This document shows, piece by piece, positions 17,563 through 26,492 of a DNA stretch of 64,000 bases. The DNA comes from Chlorobaculum thiosulfatiphilum (GTDB lineage Bacteria; Bacteroidota; Chlorobiia; Chlorobiales; Chlorobiaceae). Location: NCBI RefSeq assembly GCF_006265165.1, contig NZ_VDCH01000003.1, forward strand, positions 62,001 to 126,000. Reading direction: 5' to 3'. Below the pieces are notes generated by a model that did not search any database, was not told the origin of the DNA, and saw only the letters and a program-made list of their open reading frames with translations. A program made the position numbers and the translations under genes. Positions within the stretch are counted from its first letter, which is position 1. Every line of letters begins with the position of its first letter.

Positions 17563-18534
17563 ATGGCGAGTTCGGAGTTCTTGACGAACAAAGCGCAGGG
17601 GGATTGGGCAGAACGCATTGTGCATAGCGCAATTAACGAGAATGAACTCGGGTTGCTTGCGGTTCAGTATGGCCGTTCGGACTCTTTGGCTGCTGGTGAT
17701 GAAGGATTTGAGGGATTTTATACCTCCTATCAAAATGAACTCAATGAAATCGGGAAGCTGCCTGATATACTGGTTTTTGAACGATCACAATTTCCGGATG
17801 GGGTACCAGATACTTCAAGTGATGAGGTGGTGAGTCGCGCGATTGCCGCAATAGAGGTTCGTTCAAGTTCATTCCTTTCCAATCGGTATGCTGCGTATAT
17901 GGAACAGCGGGCAATCGATTCGTTGGCAGCTTGTCATCGGATCAGAAATGACATTGTAAACGGCGACCTTGCAAATCTTCTCAGTGGGAAAAATGACGAG
18001 TTGTATCGTTTTTTATTGTCAGCGAACAACGAATCATTCAAACAACTCGATTTCAGAAGACCCTCATGGTCATCATCGGCAGAACTGCGGCGATTGAGCG
18101 ATCTGCTTAGGGAACTCAAGAAAAATATCGAGGTTCTTCATAAACGTGATTATCTCAGCATCACTCCAAAAGTGGAGGATATTGCGCTTGTAAATCGCTG
18201 GATACAGCGTTTTGGCGTGAAGCACTACTATTTGCAGGTTTTCTTCGATAAAGCATATTTGATTCCGTTTGAGCACATTCTGGAGATTGCTGGAGATTCG
18301 GAGAAGGAGGGCGAAGTGTTTTCAATTGAACGTGATGTTAAAAATCAGGGAAAAACTACAATCAAGATCAATGTGCAAGTTGGCCAGGAAATCATTGGCC
18401 GAATCGATATGCCGGAACACTATTCACAAATGAAAGAGTTGGGGCGAGGTCGATTGTTGTTTTATGTGACGTTTCAAGGCGGACGCGGATACCTCGATGG
18501 AGAGTTGTTGAAGGAGGTGTTGCGTGTTGGCTGA
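17563..18534 (+). CDS. Type II restriction endonuclease, AccI-like
   Basis: A 323-residue protein beginning MASSEFLTNKAQGDWAERIV and containing AIEVRSSSFLSNRYA near residue 95, where the E-x-R/K style acidic-basic pattern fits a PD-(D/E)XK nuclease core. This pairing, and the SSEFLTNK..GDWAE opening, recall the AccI family (recognition GT(A/C)(G/T)AC); that is memory, not a search. It precedes and overlaps the methyltransferase gene by 11 bases. AccI-type enzymes are somewhat longer, and the frame is open upstream except for one TGA, so the N-terminus may be truncated. AT-rich relative to the cyd genes around it. Confidence 0.7.
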   Translation: MASSEFLTNKAQGDWAERIVHSAINENELGLLAVQYGRSDSLAAGDEGFEGFYTSYQNELNEIGKLPDILVFERSQFPDGVPDTSSDEVVSRAIAAIEVRSSSFLSNRYAAYMEQRAIDSLAACHRIRNDIVNGDLANLLSGKNDELYRFLLSANNESFKQLDFRRPSWSSSAELRRLSDLLRELKKNIEVLHKRDYLSITPKVEDIALVNRWIQRFGVKHYYLQVFFDKAYLIPFEHILEIAGDSEKEGEVFSIERDVKNQGKTTIKINVQVGQEIIGRIDMPEHYSQMKELGRGRLLFYVTFQGGRGYLDGELLKEVLRVG

Positions 18535-20059
18535 AACTGTAGCGCGTTACCATAGCACAGTCGAATTGGAGCACAGGCAGCGCCACGGGCAATTCTTTAC
18601 GCCACCGCTGGTTGCAAGGTTTATGTGCCGCTGGCTTCTGGAGAATGGTGCAAAAGAGTTGTTTGATCCGGCATTCGGTTTGGGTGCGTTTTATTTCGCG
18701 GGAACGGAGTTGAATCCGGAAATAAGATTTTCCGGAGTTGAAAAGGATGAAACGGTGCTGTCCCATTTTATTGAAGATTATCCAGACATTCACGCCGAAA
18801 ACCTTTCATTGAGAAACGTCGATTACTTCTCGATTTGGGATAAGAAATATTCCGTAATTGTTTGCAATCCGCCATACATGCGGTTTCAGAATTTTTTGGA
18901 GCGTCAATCGGTCTTTCCGACAATTGAAAAACATCTTGGGCACAAGCTGTCCGGTTATACAAACATTGCATCTGCATTTCTCCTGAAATCTCTGCATGAA
19001 CTTGCGCCTGGCGGTCGCCTGGCATACTTGATGCCATTGGAGTTTCTGAATACGGGTTACGGAGAAACAGTTAAACGTTTTCTTCTTGAAAAAGGCCGTC
19101 TCAAAGTATTGCTGCGAATCGAACCGGAGGGCGAAATATTTCCTGATGCGATAACATCTGTTGGTATCATTTTCGTTTCAGACGACGGGAAAAGCGACCC
19201 TGTCAAATTTTGCACGGTACAAACACTCGATCAGTTGAAATTCGGTCTTGGCGAAGTGCCGTGCAGAGATGTTCCGGCAGAGGAGCTTGATCCTGCGGAC
19301 AAGTGGTTACGACATTTCGATGAACCATGCGATATAAATCATGAGGCGCTTCATCCGCTATCGATGTATGGCTCGTTTTCCAGAGGAATAGCGACAGGCG
19401 CGAACGAATATTTTCTCTTGTCCAGATCCGAGGCAATAGAAAATGGATTGCCTGAGTCGATCCTTCATCCTTGTATCTCAAGAAGTTCGCAGATCAGACA
19501 AGCTCTTGTAACGGATGCAGAGGTTGATTGTCTTGTTGAAAACGATGAACCCGTTCTTTTAGTGGATCTTTCCATGCTGCAAAACGAAAACAAAGCCGTC
19601 AGGAAATACATCGAGTTGGGGGAACGAGAGGGTTACGATACAAGATACTTGACTCGAATGCGAAAACCCTGGTTCAAACTGGAGCGGAGGCAGCCTGCTC
19701 CGATTCTGTTCGGGGTGTTTTCTCGAAATGGCTTCAAGGTTATCCGCAATAAAAGTCAGGTGTTGTCGTTAACCTGTTTTCACTGCTTTTATCCCAACCT
19801 TTTTGGATCGAGATTTGTCGATCATCTGTTTCTGTATTTTTGTTCGGCAGCCGGGCAGCAGATCATTTCGAGAGAGGTGAGGAAATATGGCGGAAAGTTG
19901 GACAAGTTTGAACCGCAAGACCTCAACAATGCGCTGGTTCCTTCTCCTGAATGGTTCGGCAGACTTTCGGATGATATGGTCAGGAAGAATATCGAGAACA
20001 TCAACCACTCGGCAATGACCTCATGTCTGCAAGGGTTGTTTGATGATTTGATCAGATAG
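18524..20059 (+). CDS. Type II adenine-specific DNA methyltransferase
   Basis: Gamma-class N6-adenine methyltransferase of 511 residues. The SAM-binding motif I is DPAFGLGAFYFAG near residue 45 and the catalytic motif IV is NPPYMRF near residue 115, after YSVIVC. The C-terminal half is the target-recognition region. It protects host DNA from the adjacent endonuclease. GTG at 18524 is chosen: AGGAGG at 18512-18517 lies 6 bases upstream, inside the end of the endonuclease gene, so the two are translationally coupled. The short inverted repeat CAATCGT/ACGATTG (20065-20094) follows. Confidence 0.88.
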   Translation: MLAETVARYHSTVELEHRQRHGQFFTPPLVARFMCRWLLENGAKELFDPAFGLGAFYFAGTELNPEIRFSGVEKDETVLSHFIEDYPDIHAENLSLRNVDYFSIWDKKYSVIVCNPPYMRFQNFLERQSVFPTIEKHLGHKLSGYTNIASAFLLKSLHELAPGGRLAYLMPLEFLNTGYGETVKRFLLEKGRLKVLLRIEPEGEIFPDAITSVGIIFVSDDGKSDPVKFCTVQTLDQLKFGLGEVPCRDVPAEELDPADKWLRHFDEPCDINHEALHPLSMYGSFSRGIATGANEYFLLSRSEAIENGLPESILHPCISRSSQIRQALVTDAEVDCLVENDEPVLLVDLSMLQNENKAVRKYIELGEREGYDTRYLTRMRKPWFKLERRQPAPILFGVFSRNGFKVIRNKSQVLSLTCFHCFYPNLFGSRFVDHLFLYFCSAAGQQIISREVRKYGGKLDKFEPQDLNNALVPSPEWFGRLSDDMVRKNIENINHSAMTSCLQGLFDDLIR

Positions 20060-20174
20060 CAACTCAATCGTGGATAGTATCTGAAATACGATTGAATCGG
20101 GAATGCTCTAACCGAATGTACGGCAGTTATCGCTGAACAGCGCGAATATCATCTTTTGTCGAGGAAAATAGAAA

Positions 20175-20206
20175 AGGTGCGATCCCGATATGTCGAGATC
20201 GCACCT
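20175..20206 (-). terminator. Terminator of the cydAB operon
   Basis: A perfect 10-bp stem, AGGTGCGATC and GATCGCACCT, with a 12-base loop. Read on the minus strand, the stem is followed by TTTTCTATTTT. It sits 36 bases after the cydB stop. Confidence 0.85.
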
Positions 20207-20241
20207 GCGGGATTCATCGTCTCAAATCAAAGCTCTCCCCA

Positions 20242-21264
20242 TCAATACTCCAGCTTCGAGTTCTTCGTCACGCGCTGGCGGAAGATCCAGTAGCTCCAGC
20301 CCTGGTAGAGGAGCACGATCGGGACGAAGATCGCGGCGACCGTGGTCATGATGCCGAGGGTGTACTGCGATGACGAGGCGTTGTAGATCGTCAGGCTCCA
20401 GTCGGGGTTGGTGCTCGAAACCAGCACTCGCGGGAAAAGCCCCATGAAGATGGTGATGGTCGAGAAGGCAATCGAGACGGTGGTCATGACGAACGCCCAG
20501 CCGGATGCGCCCTTGTTGAGCAGCACGATCACCGAGAAGAGCGCCAGTACGCTGAAGATCGGAATCGCGCCGGGGTTGACGCCGAGGCGGGCGAAGAGGT
20601 CGGTCTCGACGAAGGTGTAAACCGCGAAGACCAGCGAGAGCGCGGTGGCCGGAATCCAGAGCTTTTTGGCCAGCCCCATCGCGCGTTCGTGCAGCTCGTC
20701 GGTGGTCTTGAGCGTCAGGAACACCGCGCCGTGCAACGTGAAGATCGTCAGCGACGCCAAGCCGCAGGCCAGCGCATACGGGTTGAGCAGGTTGAAGAAG
20801 CCGCCGGTGTAGTTCATCGAGGCGTCAATTGGTACGCCGCGGATGAAGTTGGCCATCGCCACGCCCCAGAGCAGGGCGGGAATGGCGCTGCCGAAAAAGA
20901 TGCTCCAGTCCCAGAAGCTGCGCCACGCGGGGTTGTCGCGCTTGCTGCGGTACTCGAACGCCAGCCCGCGAAAAATGAGCGCCACCAGCATGAGCAGGAG
21001 CGCCAGGTAGAAGCCGCTGAAGAGCGTGGCGTACCAGTGCGGGAACGCCGCGAAGATCGCGCCGCCAGCCGTGATGAGCCACACTTCGTTACCGTCCCAG
21101 AAGGGGCCGATGGTGTTGATCACCGTGCGGCGTTCGAGGTCATCCTTGCCCATGAAGGGGAGCAGGATGCCGACGCCGAAGTCGAATCCTTCGAGAATGA
21201 AGAATCCGGTGAACAGAACGGCGACCAGAATGAACCAGATTATCTGCATGGTCTGCAAATCCAT
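20242..21264 (-). CDS. cydB: Cytochrome bd ubiquinol oxidase subunit II
   Basis: Membrane partner of CydA in the bd-type quinol:oxygen oxidoreductase. The 340 residues start MDLQTMQIIWFILVAVLF and include the family stretch FFILEGFDFGVGILLPF and GPFWDGNEVWLITAGGAIFAAFP near residue 50. About eight to nine TM segments. AAGGAGACAACA precedes the ATG, and it lies 18 bases after cydA, so the two are cotranscribed. Length is in the usual 335-380 range. Confidence 0.95.
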   Translation of the reverse strand: MDLQTMQIIWFILVAVLFTGFFILEGFDFGVGILLPFMGKDDLERRTVINTIGPFWDGNEVWLITAGGAIFAAFPHWYATLFSGFYLALLLMLVALIFRGLAFEYRSKRDNPAWRSFWDWSIFFGSAIPALLWGVAMANFIRGVPIDASMNYTGGFFNLLNPYALACGLASLTIFTLHGAVFLTLKTTDELHERAMGLAKKLWIPATALSLVFAVYTFVETDLFARLGVNPGAIPIFSVLALFSVIVLLNKGASGWAFVMTTVSIAFSTITIFMGLFPRVLVSSTNPDWSLTIYNASSSQYTLGIMTTVAAIFVPIVLLYQGWSYWIFRQRVTKNSKLEY

Positions 21265-21282
21265 TGTTGTCTCCTTTTCGGT

Positions 21283-22638
21283 TTATTCGGCGCCGTGCAG
21301 GCCAGCCGTTGCATATTTTTTCAAGAGCAGCACATCGACGAGCGTCAGCGCGCTGTAGATGAGCGTGAACACCACCACCGAGGTGAGCAGTTCAGCGCCG
21401 CTGACCACCGAGGCGGGCGTCACCGCCTGTTCGGTTTTGAGCAGCCCGACCACGATCCACGGCTGGCGGCCCATCTCGGTCAGAATCCACCCCGCCGAGT
21501 TGGCGATAATGGGCAGCGTGAACGACGAGAGCAGGAGCGCTCCGGTGAGCTTGCCGAAGGTGTAGTCCTCGCGGATCACCTTGAAGAGCGCCACTGCGGC
21601 GGCGAGCAGCATCAGCGTACCCGCGCCCACCATGAAGCGGAAGCTCCAGTAGGCGGTGATGACCGACGGTATGTAGTCGCCGGGGCCGTATTTGGCGACC
21701 GCCTCCTCCTGAAGCTCGCTGATGCCTTTGACTTCACCGGAGAAGTTGTTGTAGGCGAGGAACGACAACATTCCGGGTACGCGGATCGAGAAGACATCCT
21801 CCATTTTCTTTTCGTCGCCGATGGTGAAGAGCGAAAAGCTGGCCGGATTTTCGGTGTGCCAGAGCGCTTCGGCGGCGGCCACCTTCATCGGCTGGTTGTG
21901 CACCATCTCCTGCATCTGCGTGTGACCGGCGAGGCTCACCAAGAGAGCGCCGATGAAGGCGTAGATCGCGCCGAATTTCAGCGAGGTTCTGAACTGCTCC
22001 TCGTCGCGGGTCTTGTTCATGAGGTGCCAGGCGCTGACGGCGACGACGAGAAAGCCGCCCGTGGCGACGCCGGCTGTGAGCACGTGCGGGAACTGCAACC
22101 AGACGTAGGGGTTGAAGAGCAGCTCGGAGAAGCTGGTCATCTCGGCCCGCGAGCCGTCAGCGGCCATCTGGAAGCCGACCGGCGACTGCATGAAGGAGTT
22201 GGCGACCAGAATCCAGAGCGCCGAGAGGTTCGAGCCGATGGCGACCAGCCAGATCGATGCGGCGTGCAGCCCTTTCGGGATGCGATCCCAGCCGAAGACC
22301 CAGATGCCGAGGAAGGTCGATTCGAGGAAGAAGGCCAGCAGCGCCTCGATGGCGAGTGGCACGCCGAAGATGTCGCCGACGAAGCGGGAGTACTGCGACC
22401 AGTTCATGCCGAACTGGAACTCCATGACGATGCCGGTCACGACGCCGATGGCGAAGTTGATGAGGAACAGGTGTCCCCAGAATTTGGCCAACTGACGGTA
22501 CTTCTCCTTGCCCGTCCTGACCCACGCGGTTTCCATGATCGCCGTGAAAATGGAGAGTCCAAGGGTAAGGGGTACAAAGAAGAAGTGGAACACCGACGTC
22601 AGGGCGAATTGCAAACGCGCAAGAAACAGGGTATCCAT
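21283..22638 (-). CDS. cydA: Cytochrome bd ubiquinol oxidase subunit I
   Basis: Haem-bearing subunit of cytochrome bd, which reduces O2 to water with very high affinity using quinol. The 451-residue form begins MDTLFLARLQFALTSVFHFFFVP, with the conserved His of haem b595 near residue 18, followed by the quinol-site region FLESTFLGIWVFGWDRIPKGLH. The periplasmic Q-loop is the short type. The ATG at 22638 is preferred over an upstream GTG-type extension because family homology starts there. Confidence 0.95.
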   Translation of the reverse strand: MDTLFLARLQFALTSVFHFFFVPLTLGLSIFTAIMETAWVRTGKEKYRQLAKFWGHLFLINFAIGVVTGIVMEFQFGMNWSQYSRFVGDIFGVPLAIEALLAFFLESTFLGIWVFGWDRIPKGLHAASIWLVAIGSNLSALWILVANSFMQSPVGFQMAADGSRAEMTSFSELLFNPYVWLQFPHVLTAGVATGGFLVVAVSAWHLMNKTRDEEQFRTSLKFGAIYAFIGALLVSLAGHTQMQEMVHNQPMKVAAAEALWHTENPASFSLFTIGDEKKMEDVFSIRVPGMLSFLAYNNFSGEVKGISELQEEAVAKYGPGDYIPSVITAYWSFRFMVGAGTLMLLAAAVALFKVIREDYTFGKLTGALLLSSFTLPIIANSAGWILTEMGRQPWIVVGLLKTEQAVTPASVVSGAELLTSVVVFTLIYSALTLVDVLLLKKYATAGLHGAE

Positions 22639-22830
22639 ATGGGTTGATAAGTGATTGATGTATGGTTGTCGAGAGTGACAACGATGAACCAACCACGCCC
22701 GGTCGCGAAAAATTCACCGGCGACGGTAAATTTTTGTTTTAACGATTGTTACGGCTGTAAATGGGGTATACGATGGCAGGGAATGATATAGAAATCTGAT
22801 CTGTCGGAAAAGCGATTTCGTGGGAAGGCC

Positions 22831-23511
22831 TTAACCCCGGAAGGCGCTGTAGATGAACCATAACCCCGTTGCGATCATGATGAGGCTGGCGAGGCGGTAG
22901 AGGCGCTGGCGGGTTTTTTCGCCGATGAGGGCGGCGGTTTTGCCGACGACGAGCAGTGCCGGGGCGGTGCCGAGGCCGAAGAGGAGCATCATCAGCGCGC
23001 CCTGCACCATGCCCGCGAAGTGTTCGGGGGCGTTCATGGCGGCTCGCGCGGCGGCGAGCAGCGCGGTGAAGGTGAGGCCGCAGGGGAGGAAGCCGAGCAC
23101 GAGTCCCAGCGGATACCATGCTCCGGCGGATGGCGAGTTTATGAAGAGGTTCATCGTTTTCCGCACGAAGGGCATGGCGGGCGTGCAGGCGAGCAGGCGC
23201 TTGCCAAAGGGGAGCCATCCCGCGGAAATCAGCCCGACCAGCACGATGAAGAGGCCGCAGAGCGCCATGACGGCGGTCTGGATCGGGTCGATTGAGGTGG
23301 CGAGCGCCAGGAACGAGCCGGTCGCGCCGACTGCCGCGCCGAGAATGGTGTAGGTCGTCACCCGGCCCAGGTTGTAGAGCAGGTGATGCGTCCAGCCGGG
23401 CCGAGCCGGGCCGAGCGACAGCGCCGCCACCACCGGCCCGCACATGCCGATGCAGTGGCCGAATCCTCCGGCCAGTCCGGCCAGCAGCATCGCAAGAAGT
23501 TCACCCGTCAT
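22831..23511 (-). CDS. SafE/TauE-type (UreH-like) membrane protein linked to cbb3 oxidase
   Basis: A 226-residue membrane protein with about six TM segments. The conserved motif GFGHCIGMCGPVV near residue 17 (His-x3-Met-Cys) and LGFLPCGLTFTALL near residue 140 are typical of the SafE/DsbD-TM2-like proteins that accompany ccoIS and are thought to move copper or reductant for cbb3 assembly. It follows ccoS on the same strand after 185 bases that contain hairpin repeats. Exact transport substrate unproven. Confidence 0.75.
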   Translation of the reverse strand: MTGELLAMLLAGLAGGFGHCIGMCGPVVAALSLGPARPGWTHHLLYNLGRVTTYTILGAAVGATGSFLALATSIDPIQTAVMALCGLFIVLVGLISAGWLPFGKRLLACTPAMPFVRKTMNLFINSPSAGAWYPLGLVLGFLPCGLTFTALLAAARAAMNAPEHFAGMVQGALMMLLFGLGTAPALLVVGKTAALIGEKTRQRLYRLASLIMIATGLWFIYSAFRG

Positions 23512-23575
23512 GTTTTCGATGTTGATTTCTCCATTGTATTGATCGAAATCGACAGTGTCGTCGTGGAAAGAAATT

Positions 23576-23676
23576 GGGCTGAAACCCGGATCTATTTTGC
23601 GCTATTCATGAACCCCGGTTTGAAAACCGGGGCAATGTGAATGTAAGAATTCTGAATGTCCGTCGGGCTGAAGCCC
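23576..23676. repeat. Cluster of short palindromes between ccoS and the SafE-like gene
   Basis: Three hairpins are spaced along the gap: GGGCTGAAACCC (23576-23587), a perfect palindromic stem CCCCGGTT/AACCGGGG (23613-23632), and GGGCTGAAGCCC (23665-23676). The first and third are near-copies. They look like REP-type mobile palindromes rather than a single terminator. Confidence 0.7.
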
Positions 23677-23696
23677 TCCTGAAGACTTTGCACTCC

Positions 23697-23882
23697 TCAC
23701 TTGTCCATATTCCCGGACTTTTTCTTCGGCTTGTTGCGAACCTCGTCGTCGTCGTCGAGCATCCGGTATTTCGGGGCTTCGGCGTCGTCGAACTGGCCGC
23801 TGCGGACGGCCCAGAGGAAGAGCGCCCAGCCGCCGAGGCCGATGACGAAGCCGAGGGCTATGAGGAAGAAGGTGCTTGCCAT
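23697..23882 (-). CDS. ccoS: cbb3 oxidase maturation protein CcoS
   Basis: A 61-residue single-span membrane protein: MASTFFLIALGFVIGLGGWALFLW, then the CcoS-typical GQFDD.E.PKYRMLDDDD tail and a Lys-rich end. CcoS is needed to insert haem/copper cofactors into cbb3 oxidase. The ATG at 23882 follows the ccoI stop by 10 bases. Confidence 0.92.
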   Translation of the reverse strand: MASTFFLIALGFVIGLGGWALFLWAVRSGQFDDAEAPKYRMLDDDDEVRNKPKKKSGNMDK

Positions 23883-23892
23883 GCGTTGTCCG

Positions 23893-26331
23893 TCAAAGTT
23901 TTCTGAGCCTGAGCGAGTTGCTGACCACCACGAGCGAGCTGGTCGCCATGAGCAGCGCCGAGACGATCGGGTGCAGCACTCCACCGACGGCGAGCGGCAC
24001 GGCGATGAGGTTGTAGCCGAAGGCCCAGGCGAGGTTCTGCCGGATCACCGCGAAGCATTTGCGCGAGTGGCCGAGGAGCGTGCCGAGCAGTTCGAGGTCG
24101 TCGGTCATGATGGTGACGCCCGCGCTTTCGATGGCGATGCCCGTGGCCGTGCCGAAGGTGACGCCGGTGTCGGCCTCGGTGAGCGCCGGGGCGTCGTTGA
24201 TGCCGTCGCCCGCCATCAGCACGGTCTCGCCGTTGCGTTTCAGCTCCCTGATTGCGTCGGCCTTGCCGATGGGGTCGAGGCCGGAGCGCACCTCCGTGAT
24301 GTCGCACTTTCCGGCAATATACCGCGCCACGCCCGCATTGTCGCCGGTGAGAATCATCAGCCGCAAGCCCTGCGAGCGGAGCGCCGCGATCATCCGTCCC
24401 GCGTCGTCGCGCAGCTCGTCGATCAGGCCGAACAGGCCCGCGAGCTTGCGGTCGCAGGCGACGAAGACCGTCGTTTTGCCCGACGCTTCGAGCCGGTCGG
24501 CAGCGTCGATGCAACTCTTGTCAATCACCACCCCCTCTTTTTCGAGCAAGGCGCGTGATCCGGCAAGCCACGCTTCTCCCTCGATCACACCCGAAACGCC
24601 CATGCCCGGCACGGCGCGGAATGCTTCTACCGGGAGGATTTCGCCATGCCATCCCTCCGCAATGGCGCGGCCCGCCGGATGCCTCGACAGGCTTTCGAGC
24701 GAGGCGCAGCGCTGTGTGAAATTGCCGGACGCGCCGTAGTCGAAGGCGTCGGTCAACGCCGGAGCGCCGCGCGTGATGGTGCCGGTTTTGTCGAGCACGA
24801 CGGTGGTGGTTCTGGAGACCGATTCGAAAATGTCGCCCCCCTTGACGAGGATGCCTTTGCGGCTGACCGCCGTGGTGCCGACGAGGATGGCGAGCGGCGT
24901 GGCGAGGCCCAACGCGCAGGGGCAGGCGATGACGAGCACCGAGACGGAATTCATCAGCGCCGTGACCGGCGGTGCTCCGGCAAAGTGCCACCAGGCGAAG
25001 GTGCCCGCCGCGAGCAGGATGATGGCGGGCACGAACCATCCGGCGACGCGGTCGGCCACGCCCTGAATTGGCGCCTTGCGAGCCTGCGCCTCCTCGACGG
25101 TGCGGATGATGCTCGCCAAGAGCGTCTGCTGCGCGTTGCCGGAGACCCTGACGCGCAGCCGTCCGGTGATGGCGCAGGTGCCCGCATAGACCTTGCTGCC
25201 GGAGCTTTTCGTGATCGGCGCCGACTCGCCGGTGAGCATCGACTCATCGACGTCGGCCTCGCCGCTCGCCACCGCGCCGTCGAGTGGCACACGGTCGCCG
25301 GGCAGCACCTCAATGAGCGCTCCTTCGCCGATCCGTTCGAGCGGCGCGAGCGAGGTTTGTCCCTCCGCATCGACAAGCAGCGCTTCGCGGGGTTGCAGGT
25401 CGGCGAGCGCCGCCAGCGCGCTTCCCGCCTTGAGGCGCGATCCAGCTTCGAGGAAGCGTCCGAGCAGAATGAAGGTGACGATCATGGCCGAGGTGTCGAA
25501 AAAGACCTCGCCGCCGGTAAAGATCATCGCCACGCTGTAAAAATAGGCCGCGAGCGAGCCGAGCGCCACCAGCACATCCATGTTCAGCGCCCGGTTGCGC
25601 ATCGAGCGCAGGGCGTTGGAGATGAAGGGGAAGCCGGAGTAGAAGACCACCGGCGTGGCCAGCGCCCACGAAATGAGCTGGAAGGCGAGGCGATAGGTCG
25701 ATTCGATGCCCTGAAAGAATCCGGCGTAGAGGGCGGCGATGATGAGCATGAGCTGCATCGAAAAGAAGCCTGCCGTGCCGAAGCGAAGGAGCAGGTCGCG
25801 CTTTTCGGCGGCAAAGGCCTCGACCTCCGAGCCTTGCCGGAGGGGCCGGGGCAGGTAGCCGATTCCGGAGAGCGTTTTGAGGATTTTGTCGAGCGTTATC
25901 GAATCGTTTCGCCACTCGACGGTCGCGCGGTGCGTGGCGTAGTTGACCCGCGCCGACACGATGCCGTCGAGCCGCCCCAGCACCTTTTCGACGAGCCAGA
26001 CGCACGAGGCGCAGCGGATGCCCGAGAGCAGCAGCTCGATGCGGCTTGTCGTGCCGTCGGTGACAACGTCGCCCGCGAACTCCCGCGCATCGACAGCGGC
26101 GAAGGCCGGGCGGCCCGGCTGCCAGTCGCAGCGCTGCTTGTAAAAAGCGTCGAGCGACTCGCCGTGGATCAGCTCGTACGCGCCGAGGCAGCCGTGGCAG
26201 CAGAAGTGGCGGGCCTCGCCATCGATCTCCGCCGTCACCGCCGCCGAAGCGGGCATCTCCAGAAGGCAGTGGTCGCAGCGGATGGTCTGATTACTCCGGA
26301 GGTTCAATGTATCACTATTGGTTTGCAACAA
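23893..26331 (-). CDS. ccoI: Copper-exporting P1B-type ATPase for cbb3 oxidase assembly
   Basis: An 812-residue P-type ATPase of the FixI/CcoI kind, which delivers Cu across the membrane for the CuB site. N-terminus: a CDHCLLEMP motif, HFCCHGCLGAYE, then an HMA domain with GIRCASCVWLVE. The core has the CPCALGLATP metal-binding TM motif, the DKTGTIT phosphorylation site and GDGINDAPAL. The assigned start is TTG with a GAGG only 2 bases away; a second TTG eight codons later is an alternative. It lies between the YtkA-like gene and ccoS, in the usual ccoGHIS order. Confidence 0.93.
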   Translation of the reverse strand: MLQTNSDTLNLRSNQTIRCDHCLLEMPASAAVTAEIDGEARHFCCHGCLGAYELIHGESLDAFYKQRCDWQPGRPAFAAVDAREFAGDVVTDGTTSRIELLLSGIRCASCVWLVEKVLGRLDGIVSARVNYATHRATVEWRNDSITLDKILKTLSGIGYLPRPLRQGSEVEAFAAEKRDLLLRFGTAGFFSMQLMLIIAALYAGFFQGIESTYRLAFQLISWALATPVVFYSGFPFISNALRSMRNRALNMDVLVALGSLAAYFYSVAMIFTGGEVFFDTSAMIVTFILLGRFLEAGSRLKAGSALAALADLQPREALLVDAEGQTSLAPLERIGEGALIEVLPGDRVPLDGAVASGEADVDESMLTGESAPITKSSGSKVYAGTCAITGRLRVRVSGNAQQTLLASIIRTVEEAQARKAPIQGVADRVAGWFVPAIILLAAGTFAWWHFAGAPPVTALMNSVSVLVIACPCALGLATPLAILVGTTAVSRKGILVKGGDIFESVSRTTTVVLDKTGTITRGAPALTDAFDYGASGNFTQRCASLESLSRHPAGRAIAEGWHGEILPVEAFRAVPGMGVSGVIEGEAWLAGSRALLEKEGVVIDKSCIDAADRLEASGKTTVFVACDRKLAGLFGLIDELRDDAGRMIAALRSQGLRLMILTGDNAGVARYIAGKCDITEVRSGLDPIGKADAIRELKRNGETVLMAGDGINDAPALTEADTGVTFGTATGIAIESAGVTIMTDDLELLGTLLGHSRKCFAVIRQNLAWAFGYNLIAVPLAVGGVLHPIVSALLMATSSLVVVSNSLRLRKL

Positions 26332-26345
26332 AACCTCGCTTTACG

Positions 26346-26432
26346 GTCATTCCGAGCGAAGCGAAGAATCCAGAAGTTATTGTCCGGAAACAAGATGGAT
26401 TCTTCATTTCGCTACGCTTCATTCAGAATGAC
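26346..26432. repeat. REP-like long inverted repeat (GTCATTCCGAGCG... type)
   Basis: The left arm opens with GTCATTCCGAGCGAAGCGAA and runs into GAATCC; the right arm has GGATTC, then TTTCGCTACGCTTCA, ending AGAATGAC. The arms are imperfect complements around a central spacer of about 30 bases. This sequence type recurs in many unrelated bacterial genomes in my experience. It lies between ccoI and the YtkA-like gene. Confidence 0.8.
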
Positions 26433-26492
26433 AAACGCTTTTCTTGCATGTTTTGACGATCTGTTGTCGCCAGGTAATAACAGCCTTTCGCT

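Noticed and set aside
20689-22647. Long plus-strand frame over cydB and cydA
   Set aside because: Shadow of two well-conserved genes; translation is low-complexity Glu/Arg/Gln.
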